Part shown: piece by piece, positions 1-6,398 of the stretch | Layout: every line of letters begins with the position of its first letter | Numbering within the stretch: position 1 is the stretch's first letter | Assembly: GCA_949292445.1 (NCBI GenBank) | Contig: CASEZU010000045.1 | Coordinates: forward strand, 1 to 6,791 | Reading direction: 5' to 3' | Length of the DNA stretch: 6,791 nt | Source: an uncultured Spirochaetales bacterium | GTDB lineage: Bacteria > Spirochaetota > Spirochaetia > Sphaerochaetales > Sphaerochaetaceae | Program-made: the position numbers and the translations under genes | Notes under the pieces: model-generated | Told to the model about the DNA's origin: nothing | Database searches by the model: none | What the model saw: only the letters and a program-made list of their open reading frames with translations

Positions 1-47
1 GAGAATGGAATACACATTGAAAGCATGTTTGTTATGATCGCAAGCAT
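1..47 (-). CDS. Second ABC transporter permease of the BMP importer, N-terminal fragment
   Basis: Only the first 15 codons are inside the window, reading MLAIITNMLSMCIPF, before the gene runs off the left edge. The ATG (47-45) lies one base after the TGA of the first permease. It is preceded by a perfect AAGGAGG at 60-54 with six bases of spacing, so the start is well supported. BMP-type importers normally carry two different permeases in tandem. The second (YufQ-like) usually begins with a short hydrophobic stretch followed by a Pro-containing segment, as here. The function is inferred mainly from its position: it should pair with the upstream permease to form the inner-membrane channel. The fragment is too short for independent family assignment. 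Confidence 0.8.
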   Translation of the reverse strand, partial: MLAIITNMLSMCIPF

Positions 48-48
48 C

Positions 49-1134
49 TCAGGCCTCCTTCTTCCTCAGTGCCTGGTACTTACGCCAGACCCTGTCCTGG
101 AAATATGCATTGGAAAGCACCATCTGTGCCGTGACGATGACAATGATGATAATGCCCTGCATGACCTGCACGATATTTGCAGGAACTCCGACCATCGACG
201 GCGCAAGCGTCGAGCCGTAGATCAGCAGGCCGAAGAGGAATGAGGCGGGAATGATGCCGAAGGGATGGAGTCCGCCGAAGAGCGCTACGACAACTCCGGA
301 GAAACCGTAGTTATTGGTAATGCCCTCGATAGCCCTTCTGTGCACGCCGGCAAGCTCAACGCCACCTGCAAGTCCTGCGAAAGCTCCGGAAATCGCCATC
401 GATGCCGCAAGATAGAAACCCACACTGATGCCGCCGTATCTGGCAGCCCTGGCGCCCGATCCGGAAGCTCTCATCTTGAAGCCCATCGTCGTCTTCCACA
501 TGAGTATGAAGATCAGGACGGCAAGGACCACGGCGATGATGATGCCGTAATGAAGACGGCCCGTAATTCGTCCCAGCCATACATTCTCGGTAAGCCTCAT
601 CGACTGCGGCGTTCCCGTCCCGTATACCTGCTCTGCAGGATCGAGGTAGATCGTGCGGAGACAGAGCGAGTAGAACTGTGCTGCAATGTAATTGAGCATG
701 ACAGTCGAAAGGAGCTCCGAGACATTGAGCCGGGCTTTGAGAATGCCGGGGATGAAGCCCCAGATGCCTCCTCCGATCATCGCGGCGATGAGCGCGAGCG
801 GCAGCAGCAGAGGCCGCGGCACATCGGGGAAAGCAAGAGCCACGCCGGTGAAAGCCAGAAGCCCCATTGCCATCTGTCCCTCCGCGCCGATGTTGATGAT
901 GCCGGAGCGGTAGGCCACTGAAATACCGAGCGCTATGATGCAGAGAGGAACTGCCCTGATGAGCACCTCCGAGATATGAAGCATGTTGGTCAGCGGCTCG
1001 AACACGATTGTATAGAACGTGTCCGAGACATCCGCCCCGATCATCCAGAGGATGACGGAAGCCATCAGGATGGCGGCTGCTGCCGCAATGACGATGATGG
1101 AGACCTTGAAAGCGATGCGGAAACCTTTTGTCAT
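49..1134 (-). CDS. BMP-type ABC importer permease 1 (BPD_transp_2 family, YufP-like)
   Basis: This 361-residue, very hydrophobic protein has about nine or ten likely membrane segments, the first around residues 10-32 and the last around 322-341. It should be one half of the inner-membrane channel of the importer. Family landmarks are visible: INIGAEGQM at 80-88, ILKARLNVSELLSTVMLNYI at 131-150, and a cytoplasmic coupling-loop stretch with TTMGFKMRASG at 215-225 followed by AARYGGIS at 230-237. Near the C-terminus is a Gly-rich helix region with VVVALFGGLHP at 281-291. These match permeases that work with nucleoside/BMP binding proteins (YufP/NupB type) and belong to the same superfamily as the ribose permeases. 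The ATG overlaps the TGA of the ATPase gene in an ATGA junction, and AAGGA lies three bases before it. Length is normal for the family. The transported substrate cannot be read from this protein. Confidence 0.93.
   Translation of the reverse strand: MTKGFRIAFKVSIIVIAAAAAILMASVILWMIGADVSDTFYTIVFEPLTNMLHISEVLIRAVPLCIIALGISVAYRSGIINIGAEGQMAMGLLAFTGVALAFPDVPRPLLLPLALIAAMIGGGIWGFIPGILKARLNVSELLSTVMLNYIAAQFYSLCLRTIYLDPAEQVYGTGTPQSMRLTENVWLGRITGRLHYGIIIAVVLAVLIFILMWKTTMGFKMRASGSGARAARYGGISVGFYLAASMAISGAFAGLAGGVELAGVHRRAIEGITNNYGFSGVVVALFGGLHPFGIIPASFLFGLLIYGSTLAPSMVGVPANIVQVMQGIIIIVIVTAQMVLSNAYFQDRVWRKYQALRKKEA
54..60 (-). promoter_or_regulatory. Ribosome binding site for the second permease
   Basis: The minus strand reads AAGGAGG here, fully complementary to the anti-Shine-Dalgarno core and six bases before the ATG at 47. 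It lies inside the last codons of the first permease (encoding its Lys-Lys-Glu-Ala end). This fixes the start of a gene of which only 47 bases are visible, and shows that the two permease genes are translationally linked. Confidence 0.85.
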
Positions 1135-2648
1135 TCTTCCTTCACCCCCGCCATTAGTATGCCGAGGCGTTCTCTTGTCGCCTCGTTCTTGTCCAGCACT
1201 TTCTGGATGGAACCCTTGTAGATCACGGCTATCCTGTCGGAGAGATCCATTATCTCATCGAGCTCCTCGGATATCAGGAGGATGCCGATTCCGCTCTCCC
1301 TGATCTTCAGAAGCTCTGAGTGGATGAACTCCACAGCGCCCATGTCCAGCCCCCTCGTCGGATAAACAGCAACAAGGAACCTGGGCTTGCGCTCTATCTC
1401 GCGGGCCAAGATCACCTTCTGGATGTTGCCGCCGGAGAGAGATCCCGCTGCAGTGTCTATTCCGGGACAACGGACATCAAAGCGTTTCACAAGGCGCGCT
1501 GCGGTGCTGTCAATCTTCTTTCCATTGACGAAGACTCCAGAAGAGAATGTCCCGGATGCGATGTCCTTGAGGACGAAGTTCTCCTTAATGGAGAACGGCG
1601 GCACAATGCCCTCCGTATTCCTCTCCTCCGGAATATATCCCATGCCGGCATCGATTATCTCGCGGGGCTTCTTATTCGCGATATTCTTGCCGAAGAACAT
1701 TATCTCACCGCTTTCCACGCGGCGGAGGCCGTTCACGGCTTCCGCAAGCTCCCTCTGTCCGTTGCCGGACACGCCTGCGAGTCCTACGATCTCACCGGAG
1801 CGTACCTCAAGCGAGAGGTGGTTCAGAGCTGGAGTCTTCCTGTCGGACATGACAACAACGTCGCGTATTGAGAGGACAGGACTGCCGGCTTCGCTCTTGC
1901 CGGCATTCTTGGGCAGCACGATCTCATGTCCTGTCATCTTCGCCGCGATTTCCTGCGAGGAGTAGTCGCCGGTATTCCCGGAGAACACGACCTTGCCATG
2001 GCGGAGGATCGTGACTTTGTCTGAAAGCGCCTTCACCTCCTGCAGCTTATGGGAGATGAAGATTATCGAGAGCTCAGATGTCATCCTCTGCAGAAGGACT
2101 ATGAGCTCATCAACTTCCTGCGGCGTGAGGGCAGACGTGGGCTCGTCCAGTATCAGGAACCTTGCACCGAGGCAGAGGGTCTTCACGAGCTCCACTTTCT
2201 GCTGCTCGCCTACCGAGAGCTGCCATATATACGCATCCGGATTCACGGCAAGAGCGTATTTTCCGGAGACCTCCTCTATGCGGCGCCGGACTTCCCTGAG
2301 ATCGAAGCGCTTCATGCCGGCATTCCTGAATCCCAGAGCCACGTTCTCCGTCACAGTCATGTTCTGAACCAGCATGTATGTCTGGTGGACCATGCCGAGC
2401 CCTGCGCGGAACGCATCCTCCGGGCCGCGGAAACGTACGGGAGAACCGTTGATGAGTATTCTGCCCTCATCCGGCTGATAAAGTCCCATGAGTATGTTCA
2501 TCAGCGTTGTCTTTCCGGCTCCGTTCTCACCTACGAGAGCGAGAACCTCCCCTTCTCCCACGCTGATGGAGATGTCATCGGATGCGAGCACGCCGGGAAA
2601 TCTCTTCGTTATGTGCTCCATCCTGAGAGAACTGATCTTGTTGTTCAT
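1131..2648 (-). CDS. Double-domain ABC importer ATPase (YufO/RbsA-like)
   Basis: This 505-residue protein carries two fused nucleotide-binding domains and should power the adjacent permeases from the cytoplasmic side. Domain 1 is complete: Walker A GENGAGKTT at 40-48, Q-loop Gln near 89, signature LSVGEQQ at 144-150, Walker B LILDEP at 165-170 and switch His near 200 (ISHKL). Domain 2 keeps the signature LSGGNIQK at 404-411 but is degenerate elsewhere. Its Walker A region reads GVSGNGQRE (292-300) without Lys, VAVYPTRGLD replaces the Walker B Asp-Glu, and ISEEL replaces the switch His. Such asymmetry is usual in the CUT2/BMP ATPases, giving one fully catalytic site. I chose the ATG at 2648 because MNNKISSLRMEHITKRFPG fits the usual N-terminus. 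A TTG at 2666 would lie in the hairpin, and an ATG at 2621 is a possible shorter start. No clear ribosome site precedes any of these. The stop overlaps the permease start. Confidence 0.93.
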   Translation of the reverse strand: MNNKISSLRMEHITKRFPGVLASDDISISVGEGEVLALVGENGAGKTTLMNILMGLYQPDEGRILINGSPVRFRGPEDAFRAGLGMVHQTYMLVQNMTVTENVALGFRNAGMKRFDLREVRRRIEEVSGKYALAVNPDAYIWQLSVGEQQKVELVKTLCLGARFLILDEPTSALTPQEVDELIVLLQRMTSELSIIFISHKLQEVKALSDKVTILRHGKVVFSGNTGDYSSQEIAAKMTGHEIVLPKNAGKSEAGSPVLSIRDVVVMSDRKTPALNHLSLEVRSGEIVGLAGVSGNGQRELAEAVNGLRRVESGEIMFFGKNIANKKPREIIDAGMGYIPEERNTEGIVPPFSIKENFVLKDIASGTFSSGVFVNGKKIDSTAARLVKRFDVRCPGIDTAAGSLSGGNIQKVILAREIERKPRFLVAVYPTRGLDMGAVEFIHSELLKIRESGIGILLISEELDEIMDLSDRIAVIYKGSIQKVLDKNEATRERLGILMAGVKEE

Positions 2649-2657
2649 AGCATGCGG

Positions 2658-2687
2658 AAAAAGCAAGGCAGGGCCTGGACCCTGCCT
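2658..2687 (-). terminator. Intra-operon hairpin with T-tract (attenuator or partial terminator)
   Basis: On the minus strand an 8-bp perfect stem, AGGCAGGG pairing with CCCTGCCT (arms 2687-2680 and 2673-2666), closes a six-base loop. It is followed by TGCTTTTT, a five-T run two to three bases after the stem. It starts 15 bases after the binding-protein stop codon and ends just before the ATPase ATG. This resembles an intrinsic terminator with a short, interrupted T-tract, so partial read-through is likely. A role as a 3' stabilising hairpin for the binding-protein mRNA is the main alternative. Either would raise binding protein relative to ATPase and permease. Confidence 0.7.
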
Positions 2688-2701
2688 GTGCGAAGTATAT
2701 G

Positions 2702-3733
2702 TCAGAGAGTGGAGTAATCCACATCCGCCCAGTCAGCAAGCGTTCCATCCGGATCGGCCTTGAAGGACTCGATCGTCTCATTGATGGCCGCCTCGAGCTC
2801 CGGAGATACCCATTCAGCCTTGAGGTCCGGGTTGTAATCGAAAACGAATCCGCCGTTGGCGAAGTTCATCGGGATGCACTCGCCGCCGAGCGTTCCAGCC
2901 TCGATCTTGGCAACAAGCTCCTTGACGACGGCGGCATAGTTGTATGCGGATGCCGCGATGCACTTGAGCTTGCCTTCCTCAGTCGTCAGCTGTGCCAGAT
3001 CCTGGCCTACCCACATTGCTGTCGGAGACTCGGCTGTCGCACGGAGAGCTCCGATCGCCTGCTGCGATGATCCGGTGAGGATGTCAGCACCGTTTCCGAG
3101 CTGGGATGTGGCAACCTCGGAAGCCTTGACGTAGTCGGAGAATGATCCTGTGTGTGCCACGAGGATCTCGGCATCGGGATTGACGGACTGTACTCCAAGC
3201 ACGAAGCCGCGGTTGTAGCGGGCAGCATCGCCTGAGTCAACAGGACCTACAAGACCGACGATATTGGCCTTAGTGTCAGTTCCCGCGATGATTCCGTTGA
3301 TATATCCCGTCTCCTCGGACTCCGGCATGTATGTGAAGACGTTCGCCGGTCCGATCTCAGAGGATGTTCCGAAAGCAAATGAGACATTCGGATACTCCTC
3401 AGCCATCTCCAGAACGAGGTTCTTGTACTGTGCGCCGTGTGCAATGATCAGGTCATAGCCCTGCGCGACATACTGGCGTGCAATGGATCCCGCATCGACG
3501 GGAAGCATCTTCTCGGAGTAGGAATACTCGATCTTCTTGTCGGGCATCTCCGCGATGGCCTGCGTTATGCCGTCGTGCATCGACTGGCACCAGCCCTTGT
3601 CATCGATCGTGTTCTCGATTATCAGCGCGATCTTGATCGTACCGTCGTCAGCACCGGCAGATTCACTGCCGCCCTGGGCAAAAGCCATGAACGGAAGGAT
3701 GAGAACGAGAGCAAGCACGAGAAGTTTCTTCAT
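2702..3733 (-). CDS. BMP-family solute-binding protein of ABC importer
   Basis: This 343-residue secreted protein should capture the ligand outside the inner membrane and deliver it to the permeases. It begins with a clear signal peptide: KK, a hydrophobic core, then AFA before QGGSES. Cleavage is predicted after residue 19 by signal peptidase I, because no lipobox Cys is present. The mature part shows BMP (PF02608-like) features: IKIALIIENTIDDKGW at 33-48, GYDLIIAHG at 92-100, an ETGYINGIIAG segment at 141-151, then GFVLGVQSVNPDAEILV at 176-192 and GADILTGSSQQAIGAL at 215-230. The family includes purine-nucleoside binders such as Treponema PnrA. Here the usual DKSFN-like segment reads DDKGWCQ, and other pocket acids differ, so the ligand is uncertain. 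The ATG follows AAGGAG with seven bases of spacing. It is the first gene of the operon and has its own promoter. Confidence 0.93.
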   Translation of the reverse strand: MKKLLVLALVLILPFMAFAQGGSESAGADDGTIKIALIIENTIDDKGWCQSMHDGITQAIAEMPDKKIEYSYSEKMLPVDAGSIARQYVAQGYDLIIAHGAQYKNLVLEMAEEYPNVSFAFGTSSEIGPANVFTYMPESEETGYINGIIAGTDTKANIVGLVGPVDSGDAARYNRGFVLGVQSVNPDAEILVAHTGSFSDYVKASEVATSQLGNGADILTGSSQQAIGALRATAESPTAMWVGQDLAQLTTEEGKLKCIAASAYNYAAVVKELVAKIEAGTLGGECIPMNFANGGFVFDYNPDLKAEWVSPELEAAINETIESFKADPDGTLADWADVDYSTL

Positions 3734-3740
3734 AGAATGT

Positions 3741-3746
3741 CTCCTT
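3741..3746 (-). promoter_or_regulatory. Ribosome binding site of the binding-protein gene
   Basis: The minus strand reads AAGGAG seven bases before the ATG at 3733. It is a strong Shine-Dalgarno sequence at ideal spacing, in contrast to the missing site ahead of the ATPase gene downstream. Confidence 0.85.
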
Positions 3747-3764
3747 GGTTCTTAGTATGTCATC

Positions 3765-3792
3765 AGTATAACAGAGGTTAAGTCTTTGTGAA
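3765..3792 (-). promoter_or_regulatory. Sigma70-type promoter of the BMP importer operon
   Basis: On the minus strand TTCACA (3792-3787, five of six bases matching TTGACA) is followed after 16 bases by TATACT (3770-3765, five of six matching TATAAT). A TGT directly precedes the -10 box, giving an extended -10. Initiation would fall near 3758, leaving a leader of only about 25 bases with the ribosome site. That is too short for a riboswitch. Confidence 0.72.
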
Positions 3793-3798
3793 GCCAAA

Positions 3799-3829
3799 TA
3801 CCGGTCAGGGAGGCGCAGGAAAACCGGTA
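3799..3829. repeat. Inverted repeat TACCGGT-N17-ACCGGTA upstream of the importer promoter
   Basis: Two 7-base arms at 3799-3805 and 3823-3829 are exact reverse complements. Each contains the self-palindromic ACCGGT, so the two sites are also direct repeats with centres 23 bp apart, about two helical turns. The near arm lies six bases upstream of the proposed -35 box. This is the typical place for an activator or a looping repressor. No regulator gene is visible in the window, and the role is inferred. Confidence 0.4.
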
Positions 3830-3871
3830 AAGCAGCTAAACATCAACAAATTCAGGTATCAAATGCCCCAT

Positions 3872-3904
3872 ATTGCCACTTATTCTCCCGGTGATTGCCC
3901 TTAT
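3872..3904. repeat. Imperfect direct repeat in the divergent intergenic region
   Basis: ATTGCCACTTAT at 3872-3883 recurs as ATTGCCCTTAT at 3894-3904, differing by one missing base, with starts 22 bp apart. It lies upstream of the glycosyltransferase start. It could be a pair of protein-binding sites on one face of the helix or chance. I found no convincing -35/-10 pair for the plus-strand gene in this stretch. Confidence 0.3.
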
Positions 3905-3910
3905 CCTATG

Positions 3911-3928
3911 CCGGATGTTAGCATCCGG
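3911..3928 (+). promoter_or_regulatory. Hairpin directly before the glycosyltransferase start codon
   Basis: CCGGATG (3911-3917) pairs perfectly with CATCCGG (3922-3928) around a four-base loop, and the stem ends two bases before the ATG. No Shine-Dalgarno sequence is visible in the normal window upstream of the start; the space it would occupy is taken by the hairpin. It may limit or regulate initiation, be bound by a protein as a DNA palindrome, or be irrelevant if the mRNA is leaderless. Confidence 0.45.
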
Positions 3929-3930
3929 GC

Positions 3931-5094
3931 ATGAGAATACTGCTTCTTTCCGACTGGTATCATCCGGCTGTGAACGGCGTCGTGGTGTCGGTCGAGAATC
4001 TCAGGAGAGGGCTGGAGGAACTTGGACACGAGGTCAGGATAATGACGCTCTCCCAGGACAGACGGTCCTACTACGAGAACGGGATCTACCGCATCGGATC
4101 CCATGATGCCGGCATGATCTACCCCGGTGCCAGGCTCAGGTCACCATCTGCGATGACATTCATGGACGAGCTCAGATTCTGGTCTCCTGACATACTTCAT
4201 ACCAACTGTGAGTTCAGCACATTCTTCATCGCGCTGCATCTGAAGAAGAGCCTCGGCATTCCGCTCGTCCATACCTACCACACGATGTACGAGGACTATA
4301 CCCAGTACTTCTTCCCTTCCCGGAAAGTCGGGGCGGCCGCAGTACGTTTCTACACGAAGTTCGTGGCGGAGAAGATCGACAGGATCATAGCGCCGACGGA
4401 GAAGGTCAGGGTACTGCTGGAAGACTACGGCGTCCCCTGCCCCGTCTCAGTTGTGCCGACAGGAATAGATATCTCGAGATACATGAAGCCCCTCACGGAA
4501 AAAGAACGGGGCGAGACAAGAAGGAGATACGGGATCCCGGAAAGCGACACTCTCTTCATCTTCTGCGGCCGGCTCGCAGCAGAGAAGAACATAGAGACCG
4601 TCATCAAGGCATTCGGCAGGAAGAAGGATGATGTATCGCTCATGATCGCCGGCGATGGTCCGATGCGGCATACGCTGGAAATGCTCTCCGAAGAGATCGG
4701 GACAGGCGCGGTATTCACGGGAATGCTCAGCACAGAGGAGGCGGCAGCATGCTACAAGGCAGCCGACGCCTTTGTCTCAGCATCAAGAAGCGAGACACAG
4801 GGCCTGACATACATTGAGGCGCTCTCATCCTCCCTTCCCCTCATATGCTTCGACGATCCGGTGCTTGAAGGCGTGGTGAGGGACGGTGTGAACGGAATTC
4901 TCTGCTCAGATGCGGAGGAGATGGAAAAGGCCATCTCAGTACTTGCAGGTGACAGCAGCATGAGGAAACGGATGGCAGAGGAATCGGGCAAGGCAGCTCC
5001 GGCTTTCGGCATCGGATCATTCGCCTCGGCCGTCCTCTCGGTTTACAAGGGCCTCACCGGAGAAGCCCCTGCTTCTTCAGACGGTGCATCGTAG
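3931..5094 (+). CDS. GT4-family glycosyltransferase, probable diacylglycerol glucosyltransferase
   Basis: This 387-residue GT-B enzyme very likely transfers a sugar from a nucleotide-sugar donor to a lipid at the inner face of the membrane. The N-terminal acceptor domain begins MRILLLSDWYHPAVNGVVVS, with GHEVRIMTL at 32-40, HTN at 90-92 and HTYHTMYEDYTQYF at 114-127. The C-terminal donor domain has VVPTGID at 174-180, the phosphate-binding FCGRLAAEKN at 211-220 (Arg214, Lys219), AGDGP at 240-244 and the EX7E motif Glu288/Glu296 in SETQGLTYIE. The HTYHTMYEDY and SETQGLTYIE stretches are those I recall from alpha-monoglucosyl-diacylglycerol synthases of Acholeplasma and Streptococcus, so a glycolipid product is favoured. 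Another GT4 acceptor cannot be excluded. The start fits the family N-terminus exactly although no ribosome site is seen. The last 13 residues, a Ser/Ala-rich tail, are encoded in the overlap with the convergent MATE gene. Confidence 0.9.
   Translation: MRILLLSDWYHPAVNGVVVSVENLRRGLEELGHEVRIMTLSQDRRSYYENGIYRIGSHDAGMIYPGARLRSPSAMTFMDELRFWSPDILHTNCEFSTFFIALHLKKSLGIPLVHTYHTMYEDYTQYFFPSRKVGAAAVRFYTKFVAEKIDRIIAPTEKVRVLLEDYGVPCPVSVVPTGIDISRYMKPLTEKERGETRRRYGIPESDTLFIFCGRLAAEKNIETVIKAFGRKKDDVSLMIAGDGPMRHTLEMLSEEIGTGAVFTGMLSTEEAAACYKAADAFVSASRSETQGLTYIEALSSSLPLICFDDPVLEGVVRDGVNGILCSDAEEMEKAISVLAGDSSMRKRMAEESGKAAPAFGIGSFASAVLSVYKGLTGEAPASSDGAS
5054..5094. other. 41-base convergent coding overlap
   Basis: The stop codon of the glycosyltransferase (5092-5094, plus) lies inside the MATE gene, and the MATE stop (5056-5054, minus) lies inside the glycosyltransferase. 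Residues 375-387 of the former and 435-447 of the latter share these bases on opposite strands. A 6-bp perfect hairpin, AGAAGC/GCTTCT with loop CCCT, sits at 5061-5076 within the overlap. No T-tract follows it on either strand, so neither gene has an obvious intrinsic terminator here. Confidence 0.85.
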
Positions 5095-6397
5095 CAGCAT
5101 ATGCGGGAATGACCACGGCATCGGCTCCGATCCAGGCCAGAGGAGATGCGAGAATGATCCCAGGGTAGCCGGCAGCTGCTCCGAGCAGTATCGATGCGGC
5201 GCACCTTGCAGCAAGCTCGACAATGCAGGCAAGGAACGGCGCCCACGAGTTTCCCATCGACTGGACACTTGTACGGTAAACGCAGAGAAGGCCGAGCACA
5301 GGGTAGAAAGGAAGCGTGTAGCGGAAGAACCCGGACGCATAGGCGAATACTTCCGGGGATGCTTCGGTGACGAACATGGGGACGACGAACGGCTCGGCGA
5401 TGAGTATGAGGACTATCATCAGCAGATCAGTCCCCACCGTCAGCAGCAGCGATGCCCATACACCGCTTCTGATGCGTTCATACTTCCCCGCTCCATGGTT
5501 CTGGGCCACATACGCGGCAATGGCCGTGATAAAAGCATTGTTCACGAGGACTGAAAGCTGGTCGACCTTCGTCGCAGCCGTGTATCCGGCAATGGCCAGC
5601 GTTCCCAGCCTGTTCACAGCTGACTGCATCACCAGCTGCCCTATGCACATTACCGACATCTGGAATCCCATCACCATGCCGAGGCGGAGATTTGCCCTCA
5701 CATCCCTCCAGCTAACCATCCAGTCGCTCCGCCTTAGCCGCAGAAGCTCATACTTCCTGACAGCTGCGGCTATGGACAGGACTCCCGACAGAAGCTGGGA
5801 AAGCACCGTCGCCAGCGCGGCGCCTCCCGTACCCCATCCGAATGGCACGATGAAGATGATATCGAGCACGATGTTGAGCAGTGAGGAGATGACGAGGAAC
5901 ACAAGCGGCATCCTGCTGTCGCCGATGGCCCTCAGGATATTCGATATAAGATTATAAAGGACGGTGGCGCCTGTTCCCGCAAGAACGACGAGAAGATAGT
6001 CCGACGCATCTGAGGCAATATCTGCAGGGATGTCCATCAGCCTGATCACCACAGGCATCGCCGCGAGGCATGCTGCAGTCAGGACAACTGTGACAAAGAC
6101 TGAAATCCAGACGGAAGCGGCTATATTCTTCCTCGCCTCTTCTTCATCACGCCGCCCTATGCTCTGTGCCAGGATGATCGAGAAGCCGTTCGTGAGCCCC
6201 TGGATAAAGCAGAGAATGAAATAGACAAAGACAGTAGTGGCTCCAACCGCAGCCAGAGCACCTTCGCCCATTGTCTGACCGACAATGACTGTATCCGCCA
6301 GCGTATAGAGAAGCTGGAAGAGATTGCCACCGATCACGGGAATGGAGAATTTCAGGATTACAGGGAACGGACGCCCTGCGGTCAGATCAGCTGCCAT
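5054..6397 (-). CDS. MATE-family multidrug/toxin efflux transporter
   Basis: This 447-residue membrane protein has the length and pattern of 12 membrane segments expected of a MATE exporter, which expels drugs, metabolites or toxins using a Na+ or H+ gradient. Family landmarks include the N-terminal FSIPVIGGNLFQLLYTLADT (17-36) with TVIVGQTMG, SIILAQSIGRRDEEEARK at 73-90, NILRAIGDSRMPL at 153-165, and LLNIVLDIIFIVPFGWGTGGAA at 173-194. The second half repeats the pattern with AIAAYVAQNHGAGKYERIR at 292-310 and YRTSVQSMGNSWAPF at 374-388. The two halves reflect the usual internal duplication. The substrate cannot be told from sequence. The ATG lies one base after the TAA of ecfT with no clear Shine-Dalgarno site, so translation probably depends on reinitiation by ribosomes finishing ecfT. 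Its 3' end overlaps the glycosyltransferase gene by 41 bases. Confidence 0.94.
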   Translation of the reverse strand: MAADLTAGRPFPVILKFSIPVIGGNLFQLLYTLADTVIVGQTMGEGALAAVGATTVFVYFILCFIQGLTNGFSIILAQSIGRRDEEEARKNIAASVWISVFVTVVLTAACLAAMPVVIRLMDIPADIASDASDYLLVVLAGTGATVLYNLISNILRAIGDSRMPLVFLVISSLLNIVLDIIFIVPFGWGTGGAALATVLSQLLSGVLSIAAAVRKYELLRLRRSDWMVSWRDVRANLRLGMVMGFQMSVMCIGQLVMQSAVNRLGTLAIAGYTAATKVDQLSVLVNNAFITAIAAYVAQNHGAGKYERIRSGVWASLLLTVGTDLLMIVLILIAEPFVVPMFVTEASPEVFAYASGFFRYTLPFYPVLGLLCVYRTSVQSMGNSWAPFLACIVELAARCAASILLGAAAGYPGIILASPLAWIGADAVVIPAYAATMHRLKKQGLLR

Positions 6398-6398
6398 A

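Noticed and set aside
265..921. A 218-codon plus-strand open frame
   Set aside because: It is antisense to the first permease gene. Its translation is rich in Arg, His, Asp and Ser with no recognisable domain, as expected for a shadow of a GC-rich coding strand.
2649..2666. TTG start giving the ATPase six extra residues
   Set aside because: The TTG lies at the foot of the hairpin with no ribosome site. The ATG at 2648 already gives the normal family N-terminus.
2049..2717. A 222-codon plus-strand open frame, with similar ones at 1320-1871 and 1387-1965
   Set aside because: All are antisense to the double ATPase, whose motifs are intact throughout. The shadow proteins lack family features and plausible starts.
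3734..3764. A purine or other riboswitch in the importer leader
   Set aside because: The predicted transcript leader is only about 25 bases, and no aptamer-like conserved core is visible.
5061..5076. A bidirectional intrinsic terminator between the convergent genes
   Set aside because: The hairpin has only a 6-bp perfect stem, lies inside both coding regions, and is followed by no T-tract on either strand.
5367..5957. A 196-codon plus-strand open frame
   Set aside because: It is antisense to the MATE gene and is composed of a biased Ser/Thr/Met/Arg sequence with no domain signal.
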